DNA from: Tuctoria greenei
Lineage: Eukaryota > Streptophyta > Magnoliopsida > Poales > Poaceae
Direction: 5' to 3'
NCBI GenBank assembly: GCA_036927565.1
Contig: JAYESD010000008.1
Location: 111,212,279 to 111,276,278, forward strand
DNA: 64,000 nt
Both the position numbers and the translations under genes were made by a program. Below are positions 46,820-57,830 of this stretch, in pieces. Every line of letters begins with the position of its first letter. Position 1 is the stretch's first letter. The notes beneath the pieces are model-generated. The model did no database searches and was not told the origin of the DNA. It saw only the letters and a list, made by a program, of their open reading frames with translations.

Positions 46820-49660
46820 GGCTGTGGTGGTTCGTCGGCGCCGGGCTAGGAGGTGGAACGATGGAAGAAGAAGAAAGGAGTGCAAAAGTTTTGTGCTTGT
46901 ACTTAACCGATGACGCGCCTTATATATGGTCTGTGCGGAGTAGACGAGGGAGCGGTTCGTTTCCCGCGCATTGAACTCTTTGCAGACCTCGTGCATCGCA
47001 CAATTAAACCAATGTGGAAGATGATCTTCATAGATCCTTCCGTCTCTCTGGTATCCATGTGGAACATCGCGTCCCTGCACCACGGCTTCTCAACTTCTCC
47101 GTAGACCTCGTGCGGCGCGTCAGTTAATTAACATCTTCTTAGGCCTTTAATTAACATCTTGTAGTTTCAAAAATGTTTATCTCAGGCGGGTATTACTTAC
47201 CAACCGCCTGAGATAATTCCCGATACCGTTCTTCAGTTTCCTTATCCCTTGATTCTTTTTTATTTAGATTCCAATATATATACTCAAACATGTTTAGATT
47301 CTGCAAATTGTGTCCAAATTCGATGATTCTTTCTTCTACATTTGTATAAAATTAACATCTACCACCTGAACAAAACATTTTTAAAACTTGTATAGCTGAC
47401 ATTGTAATGTTTTGGTAAATATAAAATTAATTTCTACTCACATATTATCCACATTCGTGTATCTCATAAAAAAAGTTCCTTCAATCAAAATTGTTGTATG
47501 GACATATATGTATAATTTATACATGTATGAATTTTTTTAATTTTTTTTAAAAGCATTCCAACATGTCAAACTTCAAATTATCCACCATTCTAACTAAATG
47601 CTCAAATACATATGAGGCATTCATCAAATTATGAACACACATTGATTTAAAAAAATTTAAAAAATCTGAAAAAATTCATAGAGGTTGGTATGATGAGAAA
47701 ATGTCCACTGAAAAAATAAATGAAAAAAGCATTATATTCATCAAGATAGAAAAATGAAAAATAGCATTTGTTGTATGTTTTTTATGTTCTGACCAATTTT
47801 AAAGGATTTATGAAGTGAAATTTAATGGTAACCCTTACTTACTAATAATATTACAAGAAAGTGGATTTTTGCCTTTTTAAAGGACCACATTTAATCAAGA
47901 ATATTAATTAAGAAGAAGTAAATATCTTCACAGGCGGTTGGTACTTACCAACCGTCTGAGAAGATATTTATCTCAGGCGGTTATTACTTACCAACCGCCC
48001 GAGATAATTCCCGATACTGTTCTTCAGTTTTCTTATCCCTTGCTTCTTTTTTATTTAGATTCCAATATAAATACTCAAACATGTTTAGATTCTGCAAATT
48101 GTGTTTAAATTCGATGATTCTTTCTTCTACATTTGTATAAAATTAACATCTACCATCTGAACAAAATATTTTGTTTATTGCGCATTGAACTCTTTGCAGA
48201 CCTCGTGCGGCGCACAATTAAACCATTATGGAAGACGATCTTCAGAGATCCTTCCGTCTCTCTGGTATCCATGTGGAACGTCGAGCACGCGTCCCTGCAC
48301 CACAGCTTCTTAACTTCTCCGCAGACCTTGTGCAGCGCGTCAGTTAATTAACATCTTCCCGGGCCGTTAATTAACATCTTGTAGTTTCAAAAATGTTTAT
48401 CTCAGGCGGGTATTACTTACCAACCGTCTGAGATAATGCCCGATACTAATCTTTAGTTTCCTTATCCCTTGCTTCTTTTTTATTTAGATTCCAATATAAA
48501 TACTCAAACATGTTTAGATTCTGCAAATTGTGTCCAAATTCGATGATTCTTTCTTCTACATTTGTATAAAATTAACATCTACCACCTGAACAAAATATTT
48601 TTAAAACTTGTATTGTTGACATTGTAATGTTTTGGTAAATATCAAATTAATTTCTACTCACATATTATTCACATTTGTGTATCTCATAAAAAAAAGTTCC
48701 TTCACTCAAAATTGTTGGTATGAACATATTTGTATAATTTATGCATGTATGAATTTTTTTTATTTTTTTTTAAAAGCATTCCAACATGTCAAACTTCAAA
48801 TTATCCACCATTCTAACTAAATGCTCATATACATATGAGGCATTCATCAAATTATGAACACACATTGATTCAAAAAAATTTAAAAAAATCTGAAAAAATT
48901 CATAGAGGTTGGTATGATGAGTAAAAATGTCCACTGAAAAAATAAATGAAAAAAGCATGATATTCATCAAGATAGAAAAATGAAAAATAGCATTTGTTGT
49001 ATGTTTTTTATGTTCTGACCAATTTCAAAGGATTTATGAAGTGAAATTTAATGGTAACCCTTACTTATCAATAATATTACAAGAAAGTGGATTTTTGCCT
49101 TTTTAAAGGACCACATTAAATCAAGAATATTAATTAAGAAGAAGTAAATATCTTCACAGGAGGTTGGTACTTACCAACCGCCTGAGAAGATATTTATCTC
49201 AGGCAGTTATTACTTACCAACGGCCTAAGATAATTCCCGATACTGTTCTTCAGTTTCCTTATCCCTTGATTCTTTTTTATTTAGATTCCAATATAAATAC
49301 TCAAACATGTTTAGATTCTGCAAATTGTGTTCAAATTTGATGATTCTTTATTCTACATTTGTATAAAATTAACATCTACCACCTGAACAAAATATTTTGT
49401 TCATTGCGCATTGAACTCTTTGCAGACCTCGTGCGGCGCACAATTAAACCACTGTGGAAGACGATTTTCAGAGATCCTTCCGTCTCTCTGGTATCCATGT
49501 GGAACATCGTGCACGCGTCCCTGCACCACGGCTTCTTAACTTCTCCATAGACCTCGTGCGGCGCGTCAGTTAATTAACATCTTCTCAGGACGTTAATTAA
49601 CATCTTGTAGTTTCAAAAATGTTTATCTCGGGCGGGTATTACTTACCAACCGCCTGAGAT

Positions 49661-50469
49661 AAGCCCGTGGAGTTCCCCTTGACACACGATATTGGGGTCT
49701 GATCATGGGGTGGGTCGCCGCAACCTCCACCCAGCCCATGGACGACCTCTCCAGTCTGCGCGCCACCTGCAAGGCCATGCACGCGGCGTGCCGTGATCCC
49801 ACCGTGGGTAGGCGCGTGGCGCTGGAGCGGGAGAGCAGCTGGGAGTGGTTCCAACGGCACGGGAACGGGAGCTATGATACCCTCGTGGAGCGCCTGGCCA
49901 ACATGGGCAACCCTCATGCGTGCTACGTCACCGGGTTCGACCTCGTCTTCAACTACGGCCATGCGCAGGCGCAGCGGGGCACCCAATTCCTTGCTCGGGC
50001 GGCCGCGAACAGCCACAAGGTGGTGGCCTACGTCCTCGCCATGCTCCGCTACAACGCCGACCGCGGGGACCGCGACGCCCTCGAGTATATCCGGCAGGTC
50101 GAAGGCGAGGTCCACGTCGGTGACAACGCGGTCGGGTCTGTCGCGATGAAGAGGACCAACAAGGAGTGTTGCTGGTGTCGGAATCAAGCCATGCAGAGGC
50201 TCGGCATTTTCGTGAGCTGGAGGTTACTGCGTAGGCCTCCTCCTGGACCGCCGCCGGTGGCGCTGCCCGACATTGACGATGGCGTTTGCCGCTGCCCAAC
50301 AGGGGGGAACCAGGGGCCTGCCCGCTGCAGCGGGCAAGGGTGGTCCGAGTGGACCGTCTTCTGTACTGAGAACTATAGGATTGAGCGCGAGTATGACCTG
50401 TTCTCCCATAACATGTTGTACTCTATGGGTTATATTCCCTCCATTCCCTTTTGGATGCGCTACCCCTAG
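49661..50469 (+). pseudogene. Captured F-box protein gene fragment (At2g35280/At1g67623-like)
   Basis: A GC-rich open frame (usable ATG at 49705) in an AT-rich array. Residues 2-35 (GWVAATSTQPMDDLSSLRAT, CKAMHAACRD) look like the second half of an F-box helix bundle, the Skp1-binding module of SCF ubiquitin ligases. A Sel1-like helical region (NPHACYVTGFDLVFNYG, then GTQFLARAAANSHKVVAYVL) follows at about residues 66-113, and then a Cys-containing C-terminal part (CCWC; FCTENYRIEREYDLF) matching the layout of grass F-box proteins of this group. The F-box start (LPxxLL-type segment) is missing, because upstream sequence is hairpin repeat. The frame is open for 254 codons to TAG at 50467-50469. 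Likely a 5'-truncated host fragment carried by CACTA-2. The family call is by pattern, not by search. Confidence 0.65.
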
Positions 50470-50509
50470 TTCTCCCAACGCTAATGAAAAAGTATTCATT
50501 TATACATGT

Positions 50510-52560
50510 ATGAATTTTGTTAATTTTTTTAAAAGCATTCCAACATGTCAAACTTCAAATTATCCATCATTCTAACTAAATGCTCATATACATATGAGGC
50601 ATTCATCAAATTATGAACACACATTGATTCAAAAAAATTTAAAAAAAATCTGAAAAAATTCATAGAGGTTGGTATGATGAGTAAAAATGTCCACTGAAAA
50701 AATAAATGAAAAAGGCATTATATTCATCAAGATAGAAAAATGAAAAATAGCATTTGTTGTATGTTTTTTATGTTCTGACCAATTTCAAAAGATTTATGAA
50801 GTGAAATTTAATGGTAACCTTTACTTATCAATAATATTACAAGAAAGTGGAATTTTGCCTTTTTAAAGGACCCATATTTAATCAAGAATAATAATTAAGA
50901 AGAAGTAAATATCTTCATAGCCGGTTGGTACTTAATAACCATCTAAGAAGATATTTATCTCAGGCGGTTATTACTTAACAACCTTCTGAGATAATGTCCG
51001 ATACTGTTCTTCAGTTTATTTATCCCTTGCTTCTTTTTTATTTAGATTCCAATATAAATACTCAAACATGTTTAGATTCTGCAAATTGTGTCCAAATTCG
51101 ATGATTCTTTCTTCTACATTTGTATAAAATTAACATCTACCACCTGAACAAAATATTTTTAAAACTTGTATAGCTGACATTGTAATGTTTTGGTAAATAT
51201 CAAATTAATTTCTACTCACATATTATTCACATTTGTGTATCTCATAAAACCAAAATTGTTGGTATGAACATATATGTATAATTTATACATGTATGAATTT
51301 TTTAATTTTTTAAAAGCATTCCAACATGTCAAACTTCAAATTATCCACCATTCTAACTAAATGCTCATATACATATAAGGCATTCATCAAATTATGAACA
51401 CACATTGATTCATAAAAATTTAAAAAAATCTGAAAAAATTCATAGAGGTTGGTATGATGAGTAAAAATGTCCAATGAAAAAATAAATGAAAAAAGCACTA
51501 TATTCATCACGATAGAAAAATGAAAAATAGCATTTGTTGTATGTTTTTTATGTTCTGACCAATTTCAAAGGATTTATGAAGTGAAATCTAATGGTAACCT
51601 TTACTTATCAATAATATTACAAGAAAGTGGATTTTTGCCTTTTTAAAGGACCACATTTAATCAAGAATATTAATTAAGAAGAAGTAAATATCTTCACAGG
51701 CGGTTGTTACTTAATAACCATCTAAGAAGATATTTACCTCAGGCGGTTATTACTTAACAATCGCGTGAGATAATGCCCGATACTGTTCTTCAGTTTCCTT
51801 ATCCCTTGCTTCTTTTTTATTTAGATTCCAATATAAATACTCAAACATGTTTAGATTCTGCAAATTGTGTCCAAATTCGATGATTCTTTCTTCTACATTT
51901 GTATAAAATTAACATCTACCACTTGAACAAAATATTTTTTAAACTTGTATAGCTAACATTGTAATGTTTTGGTAAATATCAAATTAATTTCTACTCACAT
52001 ATTATTCACATTTGTGTATCTCATAAAACCAAAATTGTTGGTATGAACATATTTGTATAATTTATACATGTATGAATTTTTTTTAATTTTTTAAAAGCAT
52101 TCCACACGTCAAACTTCAAATTATCCACCATTCTAACTAAATGCTCATATACATATGAGGCATTCATCAAATTATGAACACATATTGATTCAAAAAAATT
52201 TAAAAAAATCTGAAAAAATTCATAGAGGTTGGTATGATGAGTAAAAATGTCCACTGAAAAAATAAATAAAAAAAAGCATTATATTCATCAGGATAGAAAA
52301 ATGAAAAATAGCATTTGTTGTATATTTTTTATGTTCTGACCAATTTCAAAGGATTTATGAAGTGAAATTTAATGGTAACCTTTACTTATCAATAATATTA
52401 CAAGAAAGTGGATTTTTGCCTTTTTAAAGGAACACATTTAATCAAGAATATTAATTAAGAAGAAGTAAATATCTTCACAGGCGGTTGGTACTTAACAACC
52501 GCCTGAGAATAAATTTATCTCAGGCGGGTATTACTTACCAACCGACTGAGATAATCTTCT
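50510..52560. repeat. Three tandem 781-bp units
   Basis: Marker blocks at 50535, 51316 and 52097 give an exact 781-base period. Each unit contains an AT-rich block, a hairpin with AGGCGGTT arms, and the sequence ACAAAATATTTTTAAACTTG or close variants. Units differ mainly by scattered substitutions and small indels, consistent with recent tandem duplication. Confidence 0.9.
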
Positions 52561-52820
52561 TCTCAGACGTGAAATTTTAATTAACGATGAACACACTACA
52601 CATTCATTCATTCACACAGTTGAAGAACACACAAGATACTCATTCATTAACAATATTCAATCACACATCTCACAAAAGAACACACAAGATGCACAATATT
52701 TACACAAGAACACACAAGATACACAAGTAATATTCAATCACATAGATGAACAAAGATAGATTTCATTCATTAACAATATTTACAAAACAGAAGCAACTAA
52801 AAACAACAAAAAAAAACTAA

Positions 52821-53255
52821 TTAAATCCTACTCCTACTCCTCTTCCTCCTCCTCCTCCTCCTCCTCGTCCTCCAGCGGCGACTCCGGCACCGGTGCAACA
52901 GGAGACAGGGCCGGCTGCACCGGCTGCACCGGCGGGGCAACCCCGAGGTTGCTAGCCGTCGCCTCCACCAGCGTTCTACGTCGCTCGGGGCCAAGAACCT
53001 AGGCCATCGTCGCGAACAGAATGTCGAGACGATCAGCCACCCTTGTGAGGGCGTAGAGATAGTGGCCCATGGTACCATTCCAGTATACTCTGGAAGGGTA
53101 CCCAGCCCCAAGGCACTCATGGCGCTAGACGTATTGTTGTACGCCTCTTGCACCATGAGGAGGCGCTGCTCGGTGTTGATCTTCTCGGGGGAGCTGCAAC
53201 ATAGTTTCTTGCAAGGTGGCTCCCTCGGAGGGCTTGGCGGCGGAAGGTCGGCCAT
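52821..53255 (-). pseudogene. Proline/acidic ORF of CACTA-2, copy 2
   Basis: Starts MADLPPPSPPREPPCKKLCC at 53255 and shares its first about 30 residues with copy 1. It then contains a segment lacking in copy 1 (TEQRLLMVQEAYNNTSSAMS, ending near VPWATIS) before a frame break near 53040. The alternative frame continues through LDILFATMA, VLGPERRRTLVEAT and a Glu-rich tail near 52860, so the ancestral protein had a helical middle, a proline segment and an acidic end. Copy 1 appears to have lost the middle. It is broken by a frameshift and an in-frame TAG. No known domain recognised. Confidence 0.5.
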
Positions 53256-53673
53256 AGTGGTGTTGGGTCGTCGGAGCGTAGGAAGACGAAGAAAACAAGA
53301 GGATTCAAAGTGAGCAATGCGCTTGTGAGCGATAGCGCGTCTTTAAGGCCGCGCGAAGTGGAAGATGGAGCAGTTGGTTTACCGCGCATTAAAGGTCGCG
53401 CCTCGGGGAAAAGAAAGGTCGCGCACGGTCGTCGACACGTCTTCATAGGCGGTTGGTGAGGGGTCTTTATGTAGGCATTCATCAAATTATAATGAACACA
53501 TATTAATTAAGAAGAATAAATATCTTCACAGGCCCATGTTTATCTCAGGCGGGTGTTACTAACCAACCGTCTGAGATAATTGTATCTTCTCAGGCCGTTG
53601 GTAAGTAAAACCCGTCTGAGGTAACAATCTTCTCAGGCGGTCGGTACTTAAAATCCGACTGAGAAAATGTGAG

Positions 53674-53684
53674 TCTATATATAC
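53674..53684 (+). promoter_or_regulatory. TATA box of CACTA-2 Transposase_24-type gene
   Basis: TCTATATATACCCC lies directly after an AGGCGG/CTGAGAAA hairpin unit and before a GC-rich leader (53700-53930). It faces away from the transposase promoter at 45786. Confidence 0.6.
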
Positions 53685-54097
53685 CCCTCGGCAGCATTGG
53701 AAAAACCTAACCCGGGCAAAACACTTAGACGTCGTTAGGCTGCCAAAATTTCGTTTGCCGCCAAGTGTTGGCCCTCGTCACTTCCAGGTACGCCGCCGAG
53801 CTTCGTCGTCGCCAAGCTTCGCCGTCGCCGTCGAGCTTCGCCCTCGTCACTTCCAGGTATGCTGAGCGAAGCCATTGCCGTCGCCGCTGAGCTTCAAGGT
53901 AAACCCTAAACCCTTCGACCTTCCATCCTCCTTCGCCGTGCTGCCTCCCTCCCCGCCCTCGCTGCCGCCTTGCATATCCATGGTTAGGGTTCGAGAATTG
54001 GAAAATGATAGGCATCCTTGGTTAGGGTTCGGTGGAATTAAAAAAACTATCAAGTTCGGTGGCATCTTTGGTTAGGGTTCGGTGGGGCAAGATTTAT

Positions 54098-54329
54098 GTG
54101 GATGGTTATATCACGATAAATTGGTAGTTGGTTTTGTGTGTCTGAAACTGTGAAATCAGTAGCATTTCATCTTCTGGTAGTTTGCGGAGATAAAAATGTC
54201 AAGTTCGAATGAATAGGAGTTACTCCCTTCGTCGTGGATGGTTATATCACGATAAATTGGTAGTTGGTTCTGTGTGTCTGAAACTGCGAAATCAGTAGCA
54301 TTTCATCGTCTGGTAGTTTGCAGAGATAA
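54098..54329 (+). repeat. 96-bp direct repeat pair
   Basis: Copies at 54098-54193 and 54234-54329, offset 136 bases, differ at only a few positions. Confidence 0.85.
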
Positions 54330-54597
54330 TATTCTGAATAGTAGTTGTTTTTCTTCTCCTAGGATCATTAGGTTTACCAAATATATGCTGAAGAAGTTCC
54401 ACTTCGTTATATTCATTGGAGCAAAGCTTGTAGGATCATGTAGCAAAACTGTCAGTCTGCGCGTTCTGTCATCGCATTGTGCATGATCCTATTCTGTTCT
54501 GACACATTAGTGGTAAACATGATTCTAGACTCTAGTAACAGCAGTATATTCCCTATTTCTGTCATCGGCCTTGCATATGCCACATAATTCTCTATTA

Positions 54598-55273
54598 GGG
54601 GCAAGATTTAGCTATATTTGGTTAAGTCGAGCAAATTTGGCTAATTTTGGCTAAGTTACATTAGATATAGTTATACTTGACCAATTTTGACTAAGTTATG
54701 CTATATTTAGCTATATTTGGCTACTTTTGCTTAGAGTTAGCTATGCTAGACTAAGTTTGGCTAAGTTTGCTTTTATTTCTCTAAGTTAGCTTCATTTGAG
54801 CAATTGTAGCTAATCTGTGCTACCAAAGATGTCTGCACTTGTGGCTCCATCAGCTTCATTTGAGCAATTGTACCTAATTTGAGCTACCAAAGTTATGCTA
54901 TATTTAGCTCTGAAGCCAAACAAGTTGCTGGCCAACTCATTTGTGATGCCAGGAGCATCCTCACGCCCATATCTAGGTACCACTAGGTGTGGCGATGGAG
55001 TCTGAGCATATGCCGCTGATCTCTATGATACAAGAATTTAGTTAGACCTATATAACTTCAAAAATATGTTTTGGCTAAATTTACTTAATTGAGCCAAAAT
55101 TGAGAAAAATTGTTTTAAATATGACCAAATTTAGCTAACTGAAGCATAATCAAGCATGTTTGACTATGCTGGGCAAGATTTAGCTATATTTGGTTAAGTT
55201 GAGCAAATTTGGCTAATTTTGGCTAAGTTACATTAGATATAGCTATACTTGACTAATTTTGACTAAGTTATGC
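54598..55273 (+). repeat. About 104-bp direct repeat pair
   Basis: Copies at 54598-54701 and 55171-55273 with three or so differences, separated by 470 bases of related low-complexity sequence. Confidence 0.85.
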
Positions 55274-55778
55274 CTTGGGTTGTCGGTGTAAAGTGAACTT
55301 GCTAGTTGCTGCTGCTGCTATCAGTCTCTTCTAGGCACTGCATCTGCACAAGTACGCATCAGCATGTTATTTTTCATTCAGTAGGCAGAAGAATCCGTGA
55401 CAAGGAATAAGAGGAAACTTGAGAGCGGGGACGATAATGCCCTCTAAGATAGGTAGGAGCTGTGTGGGGATTTGCTTTTTGTCCCTTGCTTGATCAGTTA
55501 TAGGTCTGGAGCTAGGCGCCGCCTAGTAAACCTCAAGAACGTGGTCGCCACTCTGAATGAAGCTAGCCTATTTAGAATAAAAAGATAAAATTGCCATCGC
55601 TGGTGAGCAACTTTAACATGCTTGTCACCCTCGCAATGTATAGGAACCTTTTGGTCAGTCGCCTTAAGCCCTAGAATGCCGTATCAAATCCTAGAATGCT
55701 TCCATCTTTTTCTTCATGCAACACTTCATGTAGAGTTAATATGCCATTTATTATATTTTTTGTCTTATTAGATCTAGC

Positions 55779-57830
55779 ATGGAAAGCCCTAAGAAGACTG
55801 GTCCTGATAGTAACAACAAAGAAGACAATATGGAGTTTACTGACTCCAGCAGTTCAGGCTCCTATCACAGTCCTTCGGATCCTTTTCCGAATATAAACAT
55901 TAAAAAGACTTCAGTGGATCTAGACCCAGAATATGATCCTGTCGACGAGGTATGGATCACGAATCTTAACTTCAGCAGTTCAAGTTAATGTTGGTTGTCA
56001 AGTATACGAAGTCTTATAATTTTTTTCTACCTAGATTAATCGCGAAGACAATGAGGTGACATCGGCTCCTAAAACCGCAGAAGGTTCTCCAATGGATGAA
56101 TCCTCAGCTTCACTCAAGCGGAAACGAGGGCAACGAGGTCCCAATAAGGGTCCATTGGACCGCATCATGTACATAACAAGGGTCAGTCCAGGTGGGCTTC
56201 CCCAAGAACCACTGTATTCAGTTACCAAGTACCGTAATGCATGCGGTTTTCTTGTTAGGGAGGTTGTGCCGATCACAACCGAGAATTGGAGGAAATTACC
56301 CGAGCAGACCAAGAATGAGTTGTGGGAAAAGATAAAGAAACAATTCAAGTTCCCGAAAGGCACAGAAGAAGCTGTAAAGAAAGCAACATTGGTCTCTTGC
56401 GGCAAGAAGTTTCGATGCTGGAAGAGTGAAATGAGTGCTTATGTTAAGGCCGATAAGGTACCTAACCCGAGGAAGATGGGAAAAATCACACAAGCTCAGT
56501 GGAAAGAGTTCGTTCGTCAAAAGAGCACACCTGATGCTAAAGCTCTAAGTGCAACTAGGTCAGAGCTTGCAAAAAAGAACAAATACCATCATCGCTTGGG
56601 GTCTGCCGGATATGGCCCCAAAGTCCAGAAATGGAATAAGATATTAGACAAAATTACCAATAAGGGCAATCCTCACCCATTAGAATGGTGCGATGAGCGA
56701 ACTCAACGTTGGGCCTTTGCTCGGTCAGGTTTGACCAGCGAGGGCAAACTTGAAAAGCCCGACTCTCTGAATGAAGTAGAGGATAAAATGAAAGAAGTAA
56801 TTGAAAAGCAACAGAAGGGTCTCTTCAAGCCGAAGAGGGAGAATGACGAACTTACCGCTATCTTAGGAAACCCTGAACACAGCGGATGGGTTTGAGCGGT
56901 CTCTTCTCAAATGTCTTGGCTAGATGGATTCCCTATAGATAAAGACACATATAGAAGACGTGAGAAGTTTAAGAAAACACTTTATGAAACGATTGCTCAA
57001 AAGGTCAAAGAAAATATGCAAGAAATAATGGAACAACTTAGACAATCAGGACAATTAGTGGCACCGAGTACAATGATGGTTCCGATGCAAAAGGAGCAAT
57101 TAGTATCTCCAACTGCCTACCCTAGCAGCGTTGGTTTCGTGCCAGGCTCAGGGACAGCTCATAAGTTCCCTATCGATGATATTGCTAACGACAAATCTTG
57201 TGGTCTTCTTGTCCCGATAGGAAGAGTAGGACACAAAACCAAACAGGTTGCCACTGTTATGGCAAAGCCTGATCGTGACTTCAACGGGAATCCACTTCCG
57301 TTGTATTATGTTGTGGTGCCAGTTCTTCAGATCATTGATAATGATTATGAAGATTAGTAAATAGACCACGTCACACCTGAGGGGATCGCGACTCTGGGGC
57401 AGGCTACCAACCAATTAATCCTTTGGCACCGACGCGATATCGTGTTGGACGATGAGCAAATTTCTAGCCCTGTCGCATCTCCAAATACTGCAACCCCATC
57501 TTCTAAGGCGAAAGTCCATGAAGATCCACTCCCAGTCCGGGAAGATCCACCCCCCTATGTCTCAGCAAGGATGGTATCCAAGAGCAACAAGTTGGACAAC
57601 AGCTTCAAGCAGTACCAGAGCAAGCTGTTGCTAGTAAAGAGCAACCAGTTGAGTAACAGCTTGAAGTAGTACTAGAGCCAATTGCTGGGAGTAAAGAGCA
57701 ATCAGTTGAACAACAGGTTCAACAACAAGCCAGTGTCCAACTTCCGACGACTACTCCTCGATCATCAGTGCCTATCAAAGTTAGCTCATACGAAATTAAT
57801 AAACCTTCATCAGAAGTGTCAAAGTATTTG
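55779..57830 (+). pseudogene. CACTA-2 Transposase_24-type gene (TNPA-like), cut by Tat-2
   Basis: Ptta/En/Spm-type protein (PF03004 family). Exon 55779-55949 (MESPKKTGPDSNNKEDN, acidic) joins in phase to exon 56035-57357 across a GT-AG intron (55950-56034). The core contains RGPNKGPLDRIMYITR, FLVREVVPITTENWRKLPEQ, KKFRCWKSEMSAY, AQWKEFVRQKSTPDAKALSA and NPHPLEWCDERTQRWAFARS in family order. One TGA at 56893-56895 interrupts an otherwise continuous frame to 57357. Further homologous sequence (EGIATLGQATNQLILWHRRD) continues past two stops. Short exons upstream (for example near 55390-55440) are likely. Tat-2 enters at 57831. It could at most give a truncated protein. Confidence 0.8.

Larger units (their letters stand above)
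45787..53670. repeat. CACTA-2 internal hairpin-repeat array (7.9 kb)
   Basis: Built of AT-rich units carrying CAGGCGGTTGGTACTTACC-type hairpins. A marker block starting GCATTCCAACATGTCAAAC occurs at 46166, 47553, 48776, 50535, 51316 and 52097. The last three are spaced exactly 781 bases. Others are spaced 1387, 1223 and 1759 because extra blocks are inserted. One extra block, beginning CGCATTGAACTCTTTGCAG, occurs near 46967, 48181 and 49407. The array lies between two outward-facing transposase promoters and uses the same AGGCGG core as the left subterminal region. Confidence 0.9.
53690..55378 (+). other. Leader and introns of CACTA-2 Transposase_24-type gene
   Basis: Mostly noncoding. Two direct repeats are present: a 96-base unit at 54098-54193 and 54234-54329 (starting GTGGATGGTTATATCACG), and a roughly 104-base unit at 54598-54701 and 55171-55273 (starting GGGCAAGATTTAGC). 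The interval around 54600-55280 is filled with degenerate GCTATATTTGGCTAA-type words. 53750-53900 is rich in CGCCGTCGCC repeats. Confidence 0.6.

Noticed and set aside
46286..46849. Long Leu/Val-rich plus-strand frame
   Set aside because: It is the complement of the Glu/Asp-rich run in the minus-strand acidic ORF. Composition explains the open frame.
45787..53670. CRISPR-like array from regularly spaced hairpins
   Set aside because: Units are hundreds of bases long, spacers are themselves repeated, and the genome is a plant. These are CACTA subterminal-type repeats.
54905..55045. Possible AP2/ERF-like fragment (YLGTTRCGDGV, AYAADLYDTR)
   Set aside because: The resemblance is faint, contains a stop and is surrounded by repeats. 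Not enough to name a captured gene.
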